NCBI RefSeq assembly: GCF_005080885.1 | Contig: NZ_CP034864.1 | Coordinates: forward strand, 124,001 to 188,000 | Direction: 5' to 3' | DNA from: Buchnera aphidicola (Macrosiphoniella sanborni) | GTDB taxonomy: Bacteria; Pseudomonadota; Gammaproteobacteria; Enterobacterales; Enterobacteriaceae | DNA: 64,000 nt | Shown: positions 1 through 9,750 of the stretch, piece after piece | Position numbering within the stretch: position 1 is the first letter of the stretch | Layout of the letters: the number at the start of each line of letters is the position of its first letter | Notes under the pieces: model-generated | What the model saw: the letters and a program-made list of their open reading frames with translations, nothing else | Database searches by the model: none | What the model was told of the DNA's origin: nothing | Translations under genes and position numbers: made by a program

Positions 1-492
1 AATGGTACTGATGGAAATATTCGAATTGCTATCGATGCTATTCGGGCTGCACAAGTACAACATTTATTTTTAGCACCTAATAAAAATGGACAAATGACAA
101 TTAATCATACTAGTGGTAATCCATATGGACATATCATTATGAGAGGTGGTCGTTCTCCAAATTATCATGCTGATGATATTAATTCAGCTATAAAAAATTT
201 ACGTGAGTTTAATTTATCAGAATATTTAATGGTTGATTTTAGTCACGGTAATTGTTTAAAAGAACATCTTCGTCAAAAAAATGTTTCTGAATCTATTTCA
301 CGTCAAATTTCTCAAGGTTCTAAATCTATATTTGGTGTTATGATCGAAAGTTTTTTAGAAGAAGGTTTTCAAAAAGTCGTACACAATCAACCATTAATAT
401 ATGGAAAATCTATTACTGATGCTTGTTTAAATTGGAAAGACAGCACTTTAATTATTAAACAATTAGCAGATGCTGTAGATGCTCGTTTTTAA
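1..492 (+). CDS. aroH: 3-deoxy-7-phosphoheptulonate (DAHP) synthase, 3' part (5' end outside window)
   Basis: The reading frame is open from base 1 (begins NGTDGNIRIAID) to the stop at 492, so only the C-terminal 163 residues are here; class I AroF/G/H enzymes are about 350 residues. The enzyme condenses phosphoenolpyruvate with erythrose 4-phosphate, the first step of the shikimate pathway to aromatic amino acids. Family signatures seen are KNGTDG-like at the edge, the TSGNPYGHIIMRGG core and the PNYHADDI and MVDFSHGN stretches. The first in-frame ATG (94) is internal and is not the start. The TSGNPYG form, rather than TSGNGD of E. coli AroG, suggests the AroH-like subgroup; the symbol follows Buchnera usage. 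A strong terminator follows. Confidence 0.93.
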   Translation, partial: NGTDGNIRIAIDAIRAAQVQHLFLAPNKNGQMTINHTSGNPYGHIIMRGGRSPNYHADDINSAIKNLREFNLSEYLMVDFSHGNCLKEHLRQKNVSESISRQISQGSKSIFGVMIESFLEEGFQKVVHNQPLIYGKSITDACLNWKDSTLIIKQLADAVDARF

Positions 493-500
493 TCAGTGTG

Positions 501-537
501 TATGCTAGTCAAAAAAAATTGACTAGCATATTTTTTT
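501..537 (+). terminator. rho-independent terminator of aroH
   Basis: Perfect 12-bp stem (501-512 with 519-530) around a 6-base loop, followed by seven T. It starts 8 bases past the aroH stop codon. It is one of the few stems here with several G-C pairs, so chance formation is unlikely. Confidence 0.88.
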
Positions 538-676
538 AATTTAAATATGTTTATATATATTTTTTTGATACTCTATTCTGATCTGATATTTACAAATAGA
601 TACTATATAAATAATTATTTTTAAATTGATATTCGATTATTAAATAAATAATATTTTTAATTAAGGACGTAATAGA

Positions 677-2605
677 ATGCCTGTAATAAGATTTTGCGAT
701 GGAAGTCAACAGGTGTATGAGAATTCTGTTTCATTAATAGAGATTATTAAAAATAAAAATCCTAATATAATAAAGTCTCTAATTGCGATTTCTGTAAATA
801 ATCAATTTTCAAATTTAAATGCTATAATTAAAGAAGATTCTATTATTAATTTCATAAGTAAAAAAGATCATCAATCGCTAAATATTATTCGTTATTCTTG
901 TGCACAATTATTAAGTTATGCGATAAAAAACATATGGCCATATGCACAAATTGCTGAAATTAATATTTTAGAAAACGGTTTTTATTGTGATATAGATTTA
1001 AAAGATACAATTTTATTAAAAGATCTTGTATTTTTAGAAAAAATAATGAAACGTTTTGTGAAAAAAGAATATGATATTTTAAATAAACGTGTTTCTTATT
1101 CTAAAGCACGAGATATATTTCAAAAACGTAATGAAAAATATAAAATTTTTTTTATAGATAAAAAACTTAATTCTTATGAAAATATTTCATTATATTATCA
1201 TGAAAATTATGTCGATTTTGATATAGGTATACAAGTATTTAATATAAAATTTTGTAATAATTTTAAACTACAAAATATTGGAGGTGTATACTGGGAAGGA
1301 AATAAAAATAATAAGATGTTGAAAAGAATTTATGGTACTGCTTGGTCTAATAAAAAACAACTAGATGAACATCTTAATTATTTAAATGAATTAGAAAAAA
1401 GAGATCATAGAAAAATTGGGAAGTTTCTTGAATTATATCATATGCAAGAAGAATCTCCAGGTATGGTGTTTTGGCATTATAATGGTTGGATCATTTTTAA
1501 TGAACTAAAAAATTTTGTTCGAGTAAAATTAAAAGAATATAAATATCAAGAAGTTAAAACACCATTATTAATAGATCAATTAATATGGAAAAAAACTGGA
1601 CACTGGGATAATTATAAAAATGCAATTTTCACTACTTCATCAGAACATCGTGAATATTGTATTAAACCAATGAATTGTCCTGGTCATGTTCAGATTTTTA
1701 ATCATAGGTTGAAGTCTTATCGAGATTTACCTATTCGTATGGCAGAATTTGGAAGTTGTCATCGAAATGAACCTTCAGGTTCTTTGCATGGTTTGATGCG
1801 TGTGCGCAATTTTACACAAGATGATGCTCATATATTTTGTACTAGAGAACAAGTTCGTACTGAAATTAATGATTGTATTAAAATGATATATGATTTATAT
1901 AGTATATTTAATTTTAAAAAAATATTAGTTAAATTATCTACTCGTCCAGAAAAACGTATTGGCACTGATTCTTTGTGGAATAAAGCAGAAAAAGATTTAT
2001 CTGATATGCTTATAGAAAATCATTTATCATTTGAATATCAATTAGGAGAAGGAGCTTTTTATGGTCCTAAAATTGAATTTATTTTACAGGATTCGTTAAA
2101 TAGAAGTTGGCAATGTGGAACAATACAATTAGATTTTTATCTACCTTTACGTTTAAATTCATTTTATATTAATGAACACAATGAACGTAAAGTTCCTATT
2201 ATTATTCATCGAGCCATATTAGGTTCAATAGAACGATTTATAGGTATATTAATTGAAGAATCTTCAGGTAATTTACCAACATGGTTATCTCCAGTTCAAG
2301 TAGTAATTATTAGTATTTCAGCAATTGGAAAAGAATATATTACACAATTAATTAAAAGATTGTCTGATATTAATATTCGTGTAGAATCTGATTTAAGAAA
2401 TGAAAAAATGGGTTTTAAAATTAGGCAACACATATTACGTAAAATTCCTTATATTATCATTTGTGGTGAAAAAGAAATTAGTTCTAAAAAAATATCTGTT
2501 CGTAATAGAAAAGGTTATAATTTTAATATGATTGATCTTAATTTTTTTATTGAAAAGTTACAAAAAGAAATTATTACTCGTAACTTTTATCAAATGGAGG
2601 AATAA
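677..2605 (+). CDS. thrS: threonyl-tRNA synthetase
   Basis: Class II synthetase charging tRNA-Thr. At 642 residues it equals the E. coli length. The N-terminal TGS domain starts MPVIRFCDGSQ; the editing domain follows and is fast-evolving here. The catalytic zinc ligands fall on Cys334 (MNCPGH), His385 (DDAHIF) and His511 (IIHRAILGS), the E. coli positions; the anticodon-binding domain occupies about the last 110 residues. A Shine-Dalgarno AAGGA at 663-667 supports the ATG. It heads thrS-infC-rpmI-rplT and is followed 3 bases later by infC, whose ribosome-binding site lies inside thrS. In E. coli ThrRS represses its own mRNA through a tRNA-like leader; I see no such structure in the AT-rich 139-base leader. 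Confidence 0.98.
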   Translation: MPVIRFCDGSQQVYENSVSLIEIIKNKNPNIIKSLIAISVNNQFSNLNAIIKEDSIINFISKKDHQSLNIIRYSCAQLLSYAIKNIWPYAQIAEINILENGFYCDIDLKDTILLKDLVFLEKIMKRFVKKEYDILNKRVSYSKARDIFQKRNEKYKIFFIDKKLNSYENISLYYHENYVDFDIGIQVFNIKFCNNFKLQNIGGVYWEGNKNNKMLKRIYGTAWSNKKQLDEHLNYLNELEKRDHRKIGKFLELYHMQEESPGMVFWHYNGWIIFNELKNFVRVKLKEYKYQEVKTPLLIDQLIWKKTGHWDNYKNAIFTTSSEHREYCIKPMNCPGHVQIFNHRLKSYRDLPIRMAEFGSCHRNEPSGSLHGLMRVRNFTQDDAHIFCTREQVRTEINDCIKMIYDLYSIFNFKKILVKLSTRPEKRIGTDSLWNKAEKDLSDMLIENHLSFEYQLGEGAFYGPKIEFILQDSLNRSWQCGTIQLDFYLPLRLNSFYINEHNERKVPIIIHRAILGSIERFIGILIEESSGNLPTWLSPVQVVIISISAIGKEYITQLIKRLSDINIRVESDLRNEKMGFKIRQHILRKIPYIIICGEKEISSKKISVRNRKGYNFNMIDLNFFIEKLQKEIITRNFYQMEE

Positions 2606-2608
2606 AGT

Positions 2609-3148
2609 ATTAAAGGTGGAAAAAGAACTCAATTAACACGTCCTAATCGTATTAATAGTGAAATACGTGCTATTAAAGTACGTCTAACAGGTGTAGACGG
2701 CAATCAAATTGGAATAGTTAACTTACGCGAAGCTTTAGAAAAATCTGAAGAATTGGGATTAGATTTAGTTGAAATTAGTCCAAATGCTGAACCTCCTGTT
2801 TGTCGTATTATGGATTATGGAAAATTTCTTTATGAAAAAAGTAAATCTTCTAAAGAACAAAAAAAGAAACAAAAAGCAATTCAAATCAAAGAAATCAAAT
2901 TTCGTCCTGGAACTGATGAAAGCGATTATCAAGTTAAATTGCGTAATTTAATACGATTTTTAGAATATGGTGATAAAGTAAAAATTACTCTCCGATTTAG
3001 AGGTCGAGAAATGGCTCATCAAAAAATTGGTGTAGATATGTTAAATAGAATTAAACATGATTTAATAGAATTAGCAATTGTCGAATCTTTTCCATTAAAA
3101 ATTGAAGGTCGTCAAATGATCATGGTATTATCGCCAAAGAAGAAATAG
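2609..3148 (+). CDS. infC: translation initiation factor IF-3, AUU start codon
   Basis: IF3 binds the 30S subunit, blocks premature 50S joining and checks the start codon. No ATG matches the IF3 N-terminus; the frame opens upstream with ATT at 2609 followed by the IF3-typical KGGKRTQL, giving 179 residues (E. coli about 180). GGAGG at 2596-2600, eight bases ahead, supports this start. The first in-frame ATG (2753) would remove about 48 residues of the N-domain. In E. coli the AUU start is how IF3 autoregulates, because IF3 discriminates against non-canonical initiation codons; conservation here implies the loop persists. The linker and C-domain are intact ([25 protein letters not shown]). Confidence 0.96.
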   Translation: MKGGKRTQLTRPNRINSEIRAIKVRLTGVDGNQIGIVNLREALEKSEELGLDLVEISPNAEPPVCRIMDYGKFLYEKSKSSKEQKKKQKAIQIKEIKFRPGTDESDYQVKLRNLIRFLEYGDKVKITLRFRGREMAHQKIGVDMLNRIKHDLIELAIVESFPLKIEGRQMIMVLSPKKK

Positions 3149-3214
3149 TATTTATAAATTAATTACATTAATAATTAGTTATATTTTCTTTTTATAATTT
3201 AAATGAAATAGTTT

Positions 3215-3412
3215 ATGCTAAAAATTAAAACTTTAAAAAGTGCAGCAAAGCGTTTTAAAAAAACTGCATCTGGTAAATTCAAACGTAAACAAGCAAATTT
3301 ACGTCATATTTTAACAAAAAAAACTACAACTAAAAAACGTCATCTTCGTTCTAAAGTTTTAGTATCTAAAAAAGATATAGAACGTGTTAAATCTTTTTTG
3401 CCATATGTATAA
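3215..3412 (+). CDS. rpmI: 50S ribosomal protein L35
   Basis: 65 residues, standard L35 length, very basic, starting [15 protein letters not shown] as in enterobacteria, with the [12 protein letters not shown] stretch near the C-terminus. It lies between infC and rplT, as in E. coli. The 66-base space before it contains no clear Shine-Dalgarno. In E. coli L20 represses translation of this cistron through an RNA pseudoknot; I could not establish whether that structure survives. Confidence 0.97.
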   Translation: MLKIKTLKSAAKRFKKTASGKFKRKQANLRHILTKKTTTKKRHLRSKVLVSKKDIERVKSFLPYV

Positions 3413-3453
3413 TTAATTTTTTTTGTTAAGATTTTATGAATAGGAGAGCATAA

Positions 3454-3810
3454 ATGGCTCGTGTAAAACGTGGTGTAATTGCTCATGCTCGTCATAAGAA
3501 AATCTTAAAGCAAGCAAAAGGTTACTATGGAGCGCGTTCACGCATTTATAGAGTTGCATGTCAAGCAGTAATTAAAGCTGGTCAATATGCTTATCGTGAT
3601 AGACGACAAAGAAAAAGACAATTTCGTCAATTATGGATTACGCGTATTAATGCTGCTGTTCGTCAAAGTCAAATGTCTTATAGCCAATTTATTTTTGGTT
3701 TAAAAAAAGCTTCAATTAATATTGATCGAAAAATATTATCTGATATTGCTATATTTGATATTTTTTCATTTAATAAATTAGTAGACAGGGCAAAACAAGC
3801 TTTATTATAA
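3454..3810 (+). CDS. rplT: 50S ribosomal protein L20
   Basis: 118 residues (E. coli 118), starting [16 protein letters not shown], the L20 signature; early assembly protein binding 23S rRNA. A good Shine-Dalgarno AGGAG at 3442-3446 precedes the ATG. Last gene of the thrS-infC-rpmI-rplT block; a GC-containing terminator follows at 3833. Confidence 0.98.
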   Translation: MARVKRGVIAHARHKKILKQAKGYYGARSRIYRVACQAVIKAGQYAYRDRRQRKRQFRQLWITRINAAVRQSQMSYSQFIFGLKKASINIDRKILSDIAIFDIFSFNKLVDRAKQALL

Positions 3811-3832
3811 ACATTCAATTGTAATATATTTA

Positions 3833-3863
3833 GAGGGGAAAACGTATCTCCCCTCCATTTTTT
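3833..3863 (+). terminator. rho-independent terminator after rplT
   Basis: 7-bp stem (3833-3839 GAGGGGA with 3849-3855) and a 9-base loop, followed by a T run. The G/C stem in this AT-rich gap marks it as functional. Ends the thrS-rplT transcription unit. Confidence 0.78.
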
Positions 3864-3933
3864 AAAATTAATAATTTTAATTAAAATATTATTTAATATA
3901 TTTTAATTATTAATTTTTATATCTAAAAAAATC

Positions 3934-3956
3934 AGCTTCCTTAATGGGAGCTTTTT
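3934..3956 (+). promoter_or_regulatory. pheST attenuator-like hairpin without visible leader peptide
   Basis: 7-bp stem (3934-3940 AGCTTCC with 3946-3952, one G-U pair), a 5-base loop and a T run, 50 bases before pheS. Its form (AGC-pyrimidine-TCC ... GGGAGCT then T) and place match the E. coli pheST attenuator as I recall it, which is controlled by translation of the Phe-rich leader PheM. Between the rplT terminator and this stem there is no ATG and no Phe-rich frame, so leader-coupled control looks lost while the terminator remains. It could instead be a second rplT terminator. Confidence 0.55.
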
Positions 3957-4005
3957 AGTATATTAAGTTATAAAGTTTAATTCATAAAATAATAAAGAAA
4001 ATAAA

Positions 4006-5001
4006 ATGTTAAATTTACAAACATTATTTAAAAAAATTAAAATAGATATAAAAAAATCAACAACTATTGAAGAATTGAATAAAATTAGGGTTCAATATTT
4101 AGGTAAAAAGGGAATTTTAACTGCTTATATAAAAAATTTAAAAACATTTTCTTTTTTGGAAAAAAGACAATATAGTATTTTGATTAATAAAAAAAAACAA
4201 GAAATAATTGATGATATTCAAAAACATAGCAAATATTTAACTATGTTAATGTTAGAAAAAAGAATTAAACAAGAAAAAATTGATATTTCTTTACCTGGTC
4301 GTCGTTATGATAATGGTAGTTTTCATCCTATTACAAAAACTATTTATGATATTGAAACATTTTTTTTTAAATTAGGTTTTGAATCGATTTATGGTCCTGA
4401 AATAGAAGATGAATATCATAATTTTGATGCTTTAAATATTCCTAAAAATCATCCAGCGCGCAATAGTCATGATACTTTTTGGTTTGATACTAATCGGTTA
4501 TTAAGAACTCAAACTTCAAATATGCAAATTCGTATTATGAAAGAAGAAAAACCTCCCATGCGGTTTATTTTTCCTGGAAAGGTATACAGAAACGATTATG
4601 ATATGACACATACACCTATGTTTCATCAAATTGAAGGTTTAATAGTTGATCGAAAGATTACTTTTTCTAATTTAAAATGGATGATATATAATTTTTTATA
4701 TGATTTTTTTGGGGATAAAGTATCTATTAGATTTCGTCCATCTTATTTTCCCTTTACAGTACCTTCAGCAGAAGTAGATATTTTTATAAAAGATGATTTC
4801 ATAAAACCATTAGAGATTTTGGGGTGTGGAATGGTTCATCCAAATGTATTGAAAAACGTTAATATTAATTCTAGTATATATTCTGCTTGTGCGTTTGGAA
4901 TAGGTGTAGAAAGAATGGCAATGTTGCGTTATAAAATAACTGATATTCGGTCTTTTTTTGAAAATGATATCAGATTTTTAAATCAATTTAAATATAATTA
5001 G
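4006..5001 (+). CDS. pheS: phenylalanyl-tRNA synthetase alpha subunit
   Basis: Catalytic alpha chain of the heterotetrameric PheRS, 331 residues (E. coli 327). An N-terminal coiled-coil region binds tRNA; the class II core contains LPGRRYDNGSFHPI, the motif 2 region (RTQTSNMQIR, GKVYRNDYDMTHTPMFHQIEG) and the motif 3 region GCGMVHP...FGIGVERMAMLRY. pheT follows 9 bases later. Transcription must pass the attenuator-like hairpin at 3934 unless a promoter lies in the 50 bases between, which I cannot identify. The Shine-Dalgarno is weak (purine-rich AAAGAAAAT). Confidence 0.98.
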   Translation: MLNLQTLFKKIKIDIKKSTTIEELNKIRVQYLGKKGILTAYIKNLKTFSFLEKRQYSILINKKKQEIIDDIQKHSKYLTMLMLEKRIKQEKIDISLPGRRYDNGSFHPITKTIYDIETFFFKLGFESIYGPEIEDEYHNFDALNIPKNHPARNSHDTFWFDTNRLLRTQTSNMQIRIMKEEKPPMRFIFPGKVYRNDYDMTHTPMFHQIEGLIVDRKITFSNLKWMIYNFLYDFFGDKVSIRFRPSYFPFTVPSAEVDIFIKDDFIKPLEILGCGMVHPNVLKNVNINSSIYSACAFGIGVERMAMLRYKITDIRSFFENDIRFLNQFKYN

Positions 5002-5010
5002 TGAGATGAA

Positions 5011-7413
5011 ATGAAATTCAGTGAAAAATGGCTGCGTGAATGGATTGATGTTAAAATTGATAGTAATATATTGTATGAACAAATTGCTAATTCTGGTATT
5101 GAAGTAGAATATATCAAAAATTTTAAAACACAATTTTCTGGTGTTATTGTTGGGAAAATTGTCGAATGCATATCTCACAGTTTATCAAATGAGCTTAAAA
5201 ATGATCTGAAAATAGTAAAAGTAGATATAGGAAAAAAAAAGTTATTAAATATTGTATGTAGAGCATGGAATTGTCGTAATGGAATTAAAGTTGCAGTAGC
5301 TACTATTGGTGCTATTTTAAAAGATAAAATTATTGATACAAAAACAATTCAAGGGGAATTATCTGAAGGAATGTTATGTTCTTTTTTTGAATTAGGAGTA
5401 TTTTTAAAAAATAATACAATTATTGAATTTTCTCAAGATATACCGATAGGTATAAATGTTAATGATTATCTGAGATTAGAAGATAATATCATTAAAACTT
5501 CTATTACTGCAAATCGTCCGGATGGATTGAGTATTTTAGGAATATCACGTAATATAGCAGCTATGAATAATTTTAAAAAATTATTTTTAGAAAATATATC
5601 AACATCTATTCATTTTCATAAAAAAATTAATATTGATATTCAAGCTAAACAGCAATGTTCAAATTTTTTAGGAAGAATAATAAATAATATTAATGTAAAC
5701 GTCGATACTCCTTTATGGATGAAAAAAAAATTGTTTTTTTCTGATATGTTGTCTGAAAATATTATTATTAATATTATTAATTATGTATTAATTGAGATTG
5801 GCCAACCTTTAAATATATTCAATACAGATAATATAGATGATTTAATTATTGTTCGCATGGCAGAAAATCAAGAATATCTTTTTTTAAAAGATAATATAAA
5901 AATAGAATTAAATAAAAATATATTAGTTTTTTCTAATAAAAATGAAATATTGTCACTCCCCGGTAATATTAATTCTATTTTTTCTGAGATCAGTAAAAAT
6001 ACTAAAAATATCTTTCTAAGTTCGTGTTTGATAAATAAAGAATCAATATTAGATATTTTAAAGAAAATTGATTCTAATACAATGTTAGAATATTACCATT
6101 ATGGTATTGATTCTTCACTTCAAAATTATGCTATTGAATATGCTACACAATTAATTTTAAAAATTTGTGGCGGTGAAGCTGGTGTAATTACTCATAAAAA
6201 CAATAATTTATTTACACATAAAAATAATAGCATAAGAGTATATTATAAAACGTTACAGAAAATAATAGGAATATCTATTAAAGATATTACAGTTTCTAAA
6301 ATTTTGTATAATCTTGATTATAAAATAAATACTTATAAAAAATATTGGGATGTAATTCCTCCTAGTTGGCGTTTTGATATATTAATTGAAGAAGATGTAA
6401 TTAATGATGTAATACGAATATATGGATATCATAATATTTTTTTAAATCCATTGAAAGAACATATAAATTTTCATAAAAAAGATAAATCAAGTGATTATTT
6501 TTTGAAAAAATCTGCTAAATTATTGATTAATCGAGGATATTATGAGGTTATAAATTATAGTTTTATTAATCCTAAAATAGAAAATTTAATTTTTAAAAAT
6601 AAAGAAAATATTTTAATATCTAATCCTATTTCACAAGATATGTCATGTATGCGTTCATCTTTATGGCCTGGTTTGCTAAAAAATGTTTCTTATAATAAAA
6701 ATCGTCAGCAACAAAGTATTCGTATTTTTGAAAGAGGATTGTGTTTTTCAATTAATAAAAAAGAAAATCTTAGTATTAAGCAAGAAATTTTTTTAGCAGC
6801 TTTAATTAGTGGAAATCATCTTAAAGAAAGTTGGTTTATTACAACAAGAAAAGCAGATTTTTATGATTTAAAAGGTGATTTAGAACTAATATTAGATGAA
6901 ATATGTGAATTAGATGATATAGAATTTAGACGTGAAAAAATATTTGGTTTACATCCAGAACAATCTGCATCTATATATTTTCAAGATGATTTAGTTGGAA
7001 AAATTGGTGCTATTGATCCAAGATTAGAAAAAAAATTAAATGTGAATAGTTCTACATTTTTATTTGAAATATCATTAAAACATTTTTCTCAAATAAAAAA
7101 ATTGAAATTTCAGGAGATTTCTAAATTTCCTACAATACGAAGAGATATTGCAATAATAATATCAGAAGATACTGCAGTACATGATGTGATTAAAACATGC
7201 AAAAATTTTTTTATAACTACTACTCAGATAGTAGAAATTAATTTATTTGATATATATTCTTATCAAGCATCATCTAATATGAAAAAAAGCTTGGGTATTA
7301 GTTTTATTTTTCAAAATAATCAAAGAACTTTAAAAGATAATGAAATTAATTTAATGATAAACAATTGTATAGAAGTATTAGAAGAAAAATTTCAAGTGAT
7401 TTTAAGGAAATAA
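5011..7413 (+). CDS. pheT: phenylalanyl-tRNA synthetase beta subunit
   Basis: Beta chain of PheRS, 800 residues (E. coli 795), starting [12 protein letters not shown] as in enterobacteria. It carries the OB-fold tRNA-binding domain near the N-terminus, the B3/B4 editing module, the B5 domain, the catalytically inactive class II-like domain, and the C-terminal anticodon-binding domain ([12 protein letters not shown]). The central region is much more divergent than the ends. In the N-terminal OB domain the usual CGAPN-type stretch reads CRAWNCRNG. It is co-transcribed with pheS; the ihfA start lies 4 bases beyond its stop. Confidence 0.97.
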   Translation: MKFSEKWLREWIDVKIDSNILYEQIANSGIEVEYIKNFKTQFSGVIVGKIVECISHSLSNELKNDLKIVKVDIGKKKLLNIVCRAWNCRNGIKVAVATIGAILKDKIIDTKTIQGELSEGMLCSFFELGVFLKNNTIIEFSQDIPIGINVNDYLRLEDNIIKTSITANRPDGLSILGISRNIAAMNNFKKLFLENISTSIHFHKKINIDIQAKQQCSNFLGRIINNINVNVDTPLWMKKKLFFSDMLSENIIINIINYVLIEIGQPLNIFNTDNIDDLIIVRMAENQEYLFLKDNIKIELNKNILVFSNKNEILSLPGNINSIFSEISKNTKNIFLSSCLINKESILDILKKIDSNTMLEYYHYGIDSSLQNYAIEYATQLILKICGGEAGVITHKNNNLFTHKNNSIRVYYKTLQKIIGISIKDITVSKILYNLDYKINTYKKYWDVIPPSWRFDILIEEDVINDVIRIYGYHNIFLNPLKEHINFHKKDKSSDYFLKKSAKLLINRGYYEVINYSFINPKIENLIFKNKENILISNPISQDMSCMRSSLWPGLLKNVSYNKNRQQQSIRIFERGLCFSINKKENLSIKQEIFLAALISGNHLKESWFITTRKADFYDLKGDLELILDEICELDDIEFRREKIFGLHPEQSASIYFQDDLVGKIGAIDPRLEKKLNVNSSTFLFEISLKHFSQIKKLKFQEISKFPTIRRDIAIIISEDTAVHDVIKTCKNFFITTTQIVEINLFDIYSYQASSNMKKSLGISFIFQNNQRTLKDNEINLMINNCIEVLEEKFQVILRK

Positions 7414-7417
7414 AGTT

Positions 7418-7717
7418 ATGGTTCTTACAAAAGCCGAAATTTCAGAAAATTTATTTGAAAAATTAAAGTTAACGAAACGAGATTCTAAAATAGTTGTAGA
7501 GTCTTTCTTTGAAGAAATTAGAATAGCTTTAGAACAAGGAGAAGAAGTAAAATTATCTGGTTTTGGAAATTTTCAAATTAAAAATAAAAAAGCTCGTCCT
7601 GGTAGAAATCCTAAAACAGGAGAAGATTTTCTTATAACAGAAAGACGAGTAGTTACTTTTAAAGCAGGTCAAAAATTAAAAGAGAAAATTGATAATTATT
7701 TAATAAAAAAAATATAA
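7418..7717 (+). CDS. ihfA: integration host factor alpha subunit
   Basis: 99 residues (E. coli 99). Small HU/IHF-family nucleoid protein that bends DNA as a heterodimer with IhfB; starts [16 protein letters not shown] and holds the DNA-intercalating arm [14 protein letters not shown]. Its ribosome-binding site (AAGGAAAT) lies in the end of pheT, 4 bases separating the genes, as in the E. coli pheT-ihfA pair. Downstream begins the long pseudogene region; btuC, the E. coli neighbour, is absent. Confidence 0.97.
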   Translation: MVLTKAEISENLFEKLKLTKRDSKIVVESFFEEIRIALEQGEEVKLSGFGNFQIKNKKARPGRNPKTGEDFLITERRVVTFKAGQKLKEKIDNYLIKKI

Positions 7718-7888
7718 ATTTGAAATTTTTGAAAATTCAAAAGAAATAAAATATATAACTTTTTGAGTTTTTTAATTTTTTAGAAAAATTATTCATATTT
7801 TAATATAATTTTTTATCTTTAAATAAAATATTATTTTAGTTATAATAAGCAAAATATATTAAGATAATAAAATTATAAGCATTTTTAA

Positions 7889-8650
7889 AATAATTAGTAA
7901 CATTAACACTGATAATTTAATTAGTTTACAAAAATGAGAAGATTTTTTTAAATTTTGAAATATAAAGATTATAGTAATATAATTAATATTTTATTAGTAA
8001 GAATATAAAATATTAGTAATCATTAAATATTTTATAATAGTTTTTTTATTGACCATTCAAGATTCTGAAATATATTAGTAGAATTCTCTTACTATCTATT
8101 TATAAAAAAAAGAAATCAATTAGAAATAAATTGATATAACTGCGTATAAAACATTAATTTTATTGCAGGATTTAGTATGAGAGTATATTTCCATTTCTCT
8201 GAATTACATAATACAGATAAAATAAGAATCAATATGCATGATCTTAAATTTCTTCGTAATAAAAAAGATAAATTTGGATTTCTTAGAGCAATTTATATAA
8301 AAATTGTATTATGTAGTCTAAAAATATAAGAATTTTTGAACTGATAATAAACATATATAAAATTAAAAATACATTTGATTTATTATTTTTTTTTATAAGA
8401 GGATGTATTGTATGATTTAAAAATTTATATTGTTTATTTACTTCTATAAAATAAAATAATAAATTTATTTAGTCATATTTATAAATTAACATAATAGTCT
8501 TTTAGAGATATTCATTACTAATTTTTTTTAAATTAATTATAATAAAATTCATAGTTCTTTTTTAAGTGATAATCATATACTTCATATTTTACTTATATAA
8601 AGAAATTATAAAAAATATTTTTACAGATATTTATTAAGATTTCAGAGACA
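7889..8650 (+). pseudogene. queA: degraded queA (S-adenosylmethionine:tRNA ribosyltransferase-isomerase)
   Basis: No open frame, but translating all three + frames gives QueA motifs in the right order: NTDNLIS (7905-7925) against the N-terminal LPESLIA; FYNS (from 8030) against FNNTRVIPARLF; NKHI-stop-N-stop-KY (8346-8372) against EDHIMHSEY; TSIK against TTSVR; IFI (8475-8483) against QIFIYPG; ITNF (8514-8525) against VTNFHLPES. Many stops and frameshifts separate them. It sits directly before a tgt ruin and intact yajC, the E. coli order. QueA makes epoxyqueuosine on tRNA. The match is from memory of the family; boundaries are approximate. A 50-codon open frame at 8177-8329 lies within it and is probably chance. 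Confidence 0.72.
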
Positions 8651-8651
8651 C

Positions 8652-9710
8652 ATGAATTTTAGACTATTACATAAAATAGTAATTTAAGATTTAATATTGT
8701 TAATTTTCGAAAGAAATAGTATAAATTATTTGTGTTATATTAATTAAAATTTATAGTGCTATTAAAATAATCAGTATAGATACAATACAAAAAACAGGTA
8801 GTAAAATTATATCAGTTGATGCACTGTAGTTTTATTTTTAAGACCTGATCAAGAATAATCATTAAATTGTATTGATACATTAAATAATTTTATGAATTGG
8901 TCAGGTCTTATATTCTAATTGATTCAAGAAGATTTAGAATTTATAGTTTCCTTTCTAAGTGATGTAAAGTAAATAATGATAGGATATTATTGAAGTATTA
9001 TACAAATAGAAATTTTTTTTTAAATTCTCAAATATCTGTAAATATTGCATCATATTTAAGTTTTTATATCATAATAATATTTGATACATGTATCAAGAAT
9101 TCTCTTGATTGGAGTAAAATAAAAAAATTAAGAGAAAAATTCTTAGAATAAACTAAAAAAGTTATTTTTATTTCATTTGTTATAAAAGTAAAAATTTGTT
9201 ATTTAGTACTATTGATTAAGGTATTTATTCTAATTTATGTAATATTTCTCTTAAACTTAAAGAATTAATAAAAATACGTTTTAATAGATCTGCATGAGAT
9301 AGTGTTTTGTTAGAGTATTAAAAGATATAATATGTAAGTTGTGAGAAAATTTTGATCCTCGAATACTACTAAAAAATAAATAAAATTATTTAGTAACGAG
9401 ATTAAAAAATTTAGAAGATTTATAAGAAAGAGTTGATTATTATATATTATTCTAAAAATAAATATTTTTTATGATAAACAGTATTATAAAATTAAAAAAT
9501 ATAAAAAAGATTTATCTTTTTGAAAAAGATTTGCAATTTTTATGTTTTTAAAAATTATATTCGTTCTGTGATATTTAGATTCTGATCATAAAATATTAAA
9601 AATTCATTTAAATAAAATTAATAATTTATATTATTATCTAAAATTAATATTAAATATAAGATATTCAAAAAGATTATACTTTCAATTAATTTAAATTATA
9701 TTTTTATAGA
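8652..9710 (+). pseudogene. tgt: degraded tgt (tRNA-guanine transglycosylase)
   Basis: Frame-jumping translation recovers TGT almost end to end: MNFRL at 8652 (MKFEL in E. coli), RPDQE (8841-8855; RPGQE), NNFMNWSGLI (8883-8912; HDFMQWKGPI), LIDSRRFRIYSF (8915-8950; LTDSGGFQVFSL), FDTCIKNSLDW (9080-9112; FDECTPYPADW) and LNKINNLYYYLKL (9608-9646; LNTIHNLRYYQRL). In-frame stops occur throughout, for example at 8856. The GG of the substrate-binding loop has become RR. Length is near the original (about 1.1 kb), so decay is by point changes and small indels rather than large deletion. TGT inserts the queuine precursor at position 34 of Asn, Asp, His and Tyr tRNAs. Its loss together with queA implies tRNAs without queuosine. 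Confidence 0.9.
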
Positions 9711-9750
9711 TATAAAAATAATTTTATATATAAATATAAAGAGGAATAAA

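Noticed and set aside
538-676. A thrS operator (tRNA-Thr mimic) like that of E. coli
   Set aside because: I found no paired anticodon-like arms in this AT-rich leader; absence cannot be proven by eye.
2753-3148. infC taken as starting at the first ATG (2753)
   Set aside because: It would drop the IF3 N-domain, which is encoded upstream in frame from ATT 2609 with a good ribosome-binding site.
7718-7745. Terminator after ihfA
   Set aside because: Only a short AT stem (7727-7732 with 7737-7742) without a T run; not better than chance here.
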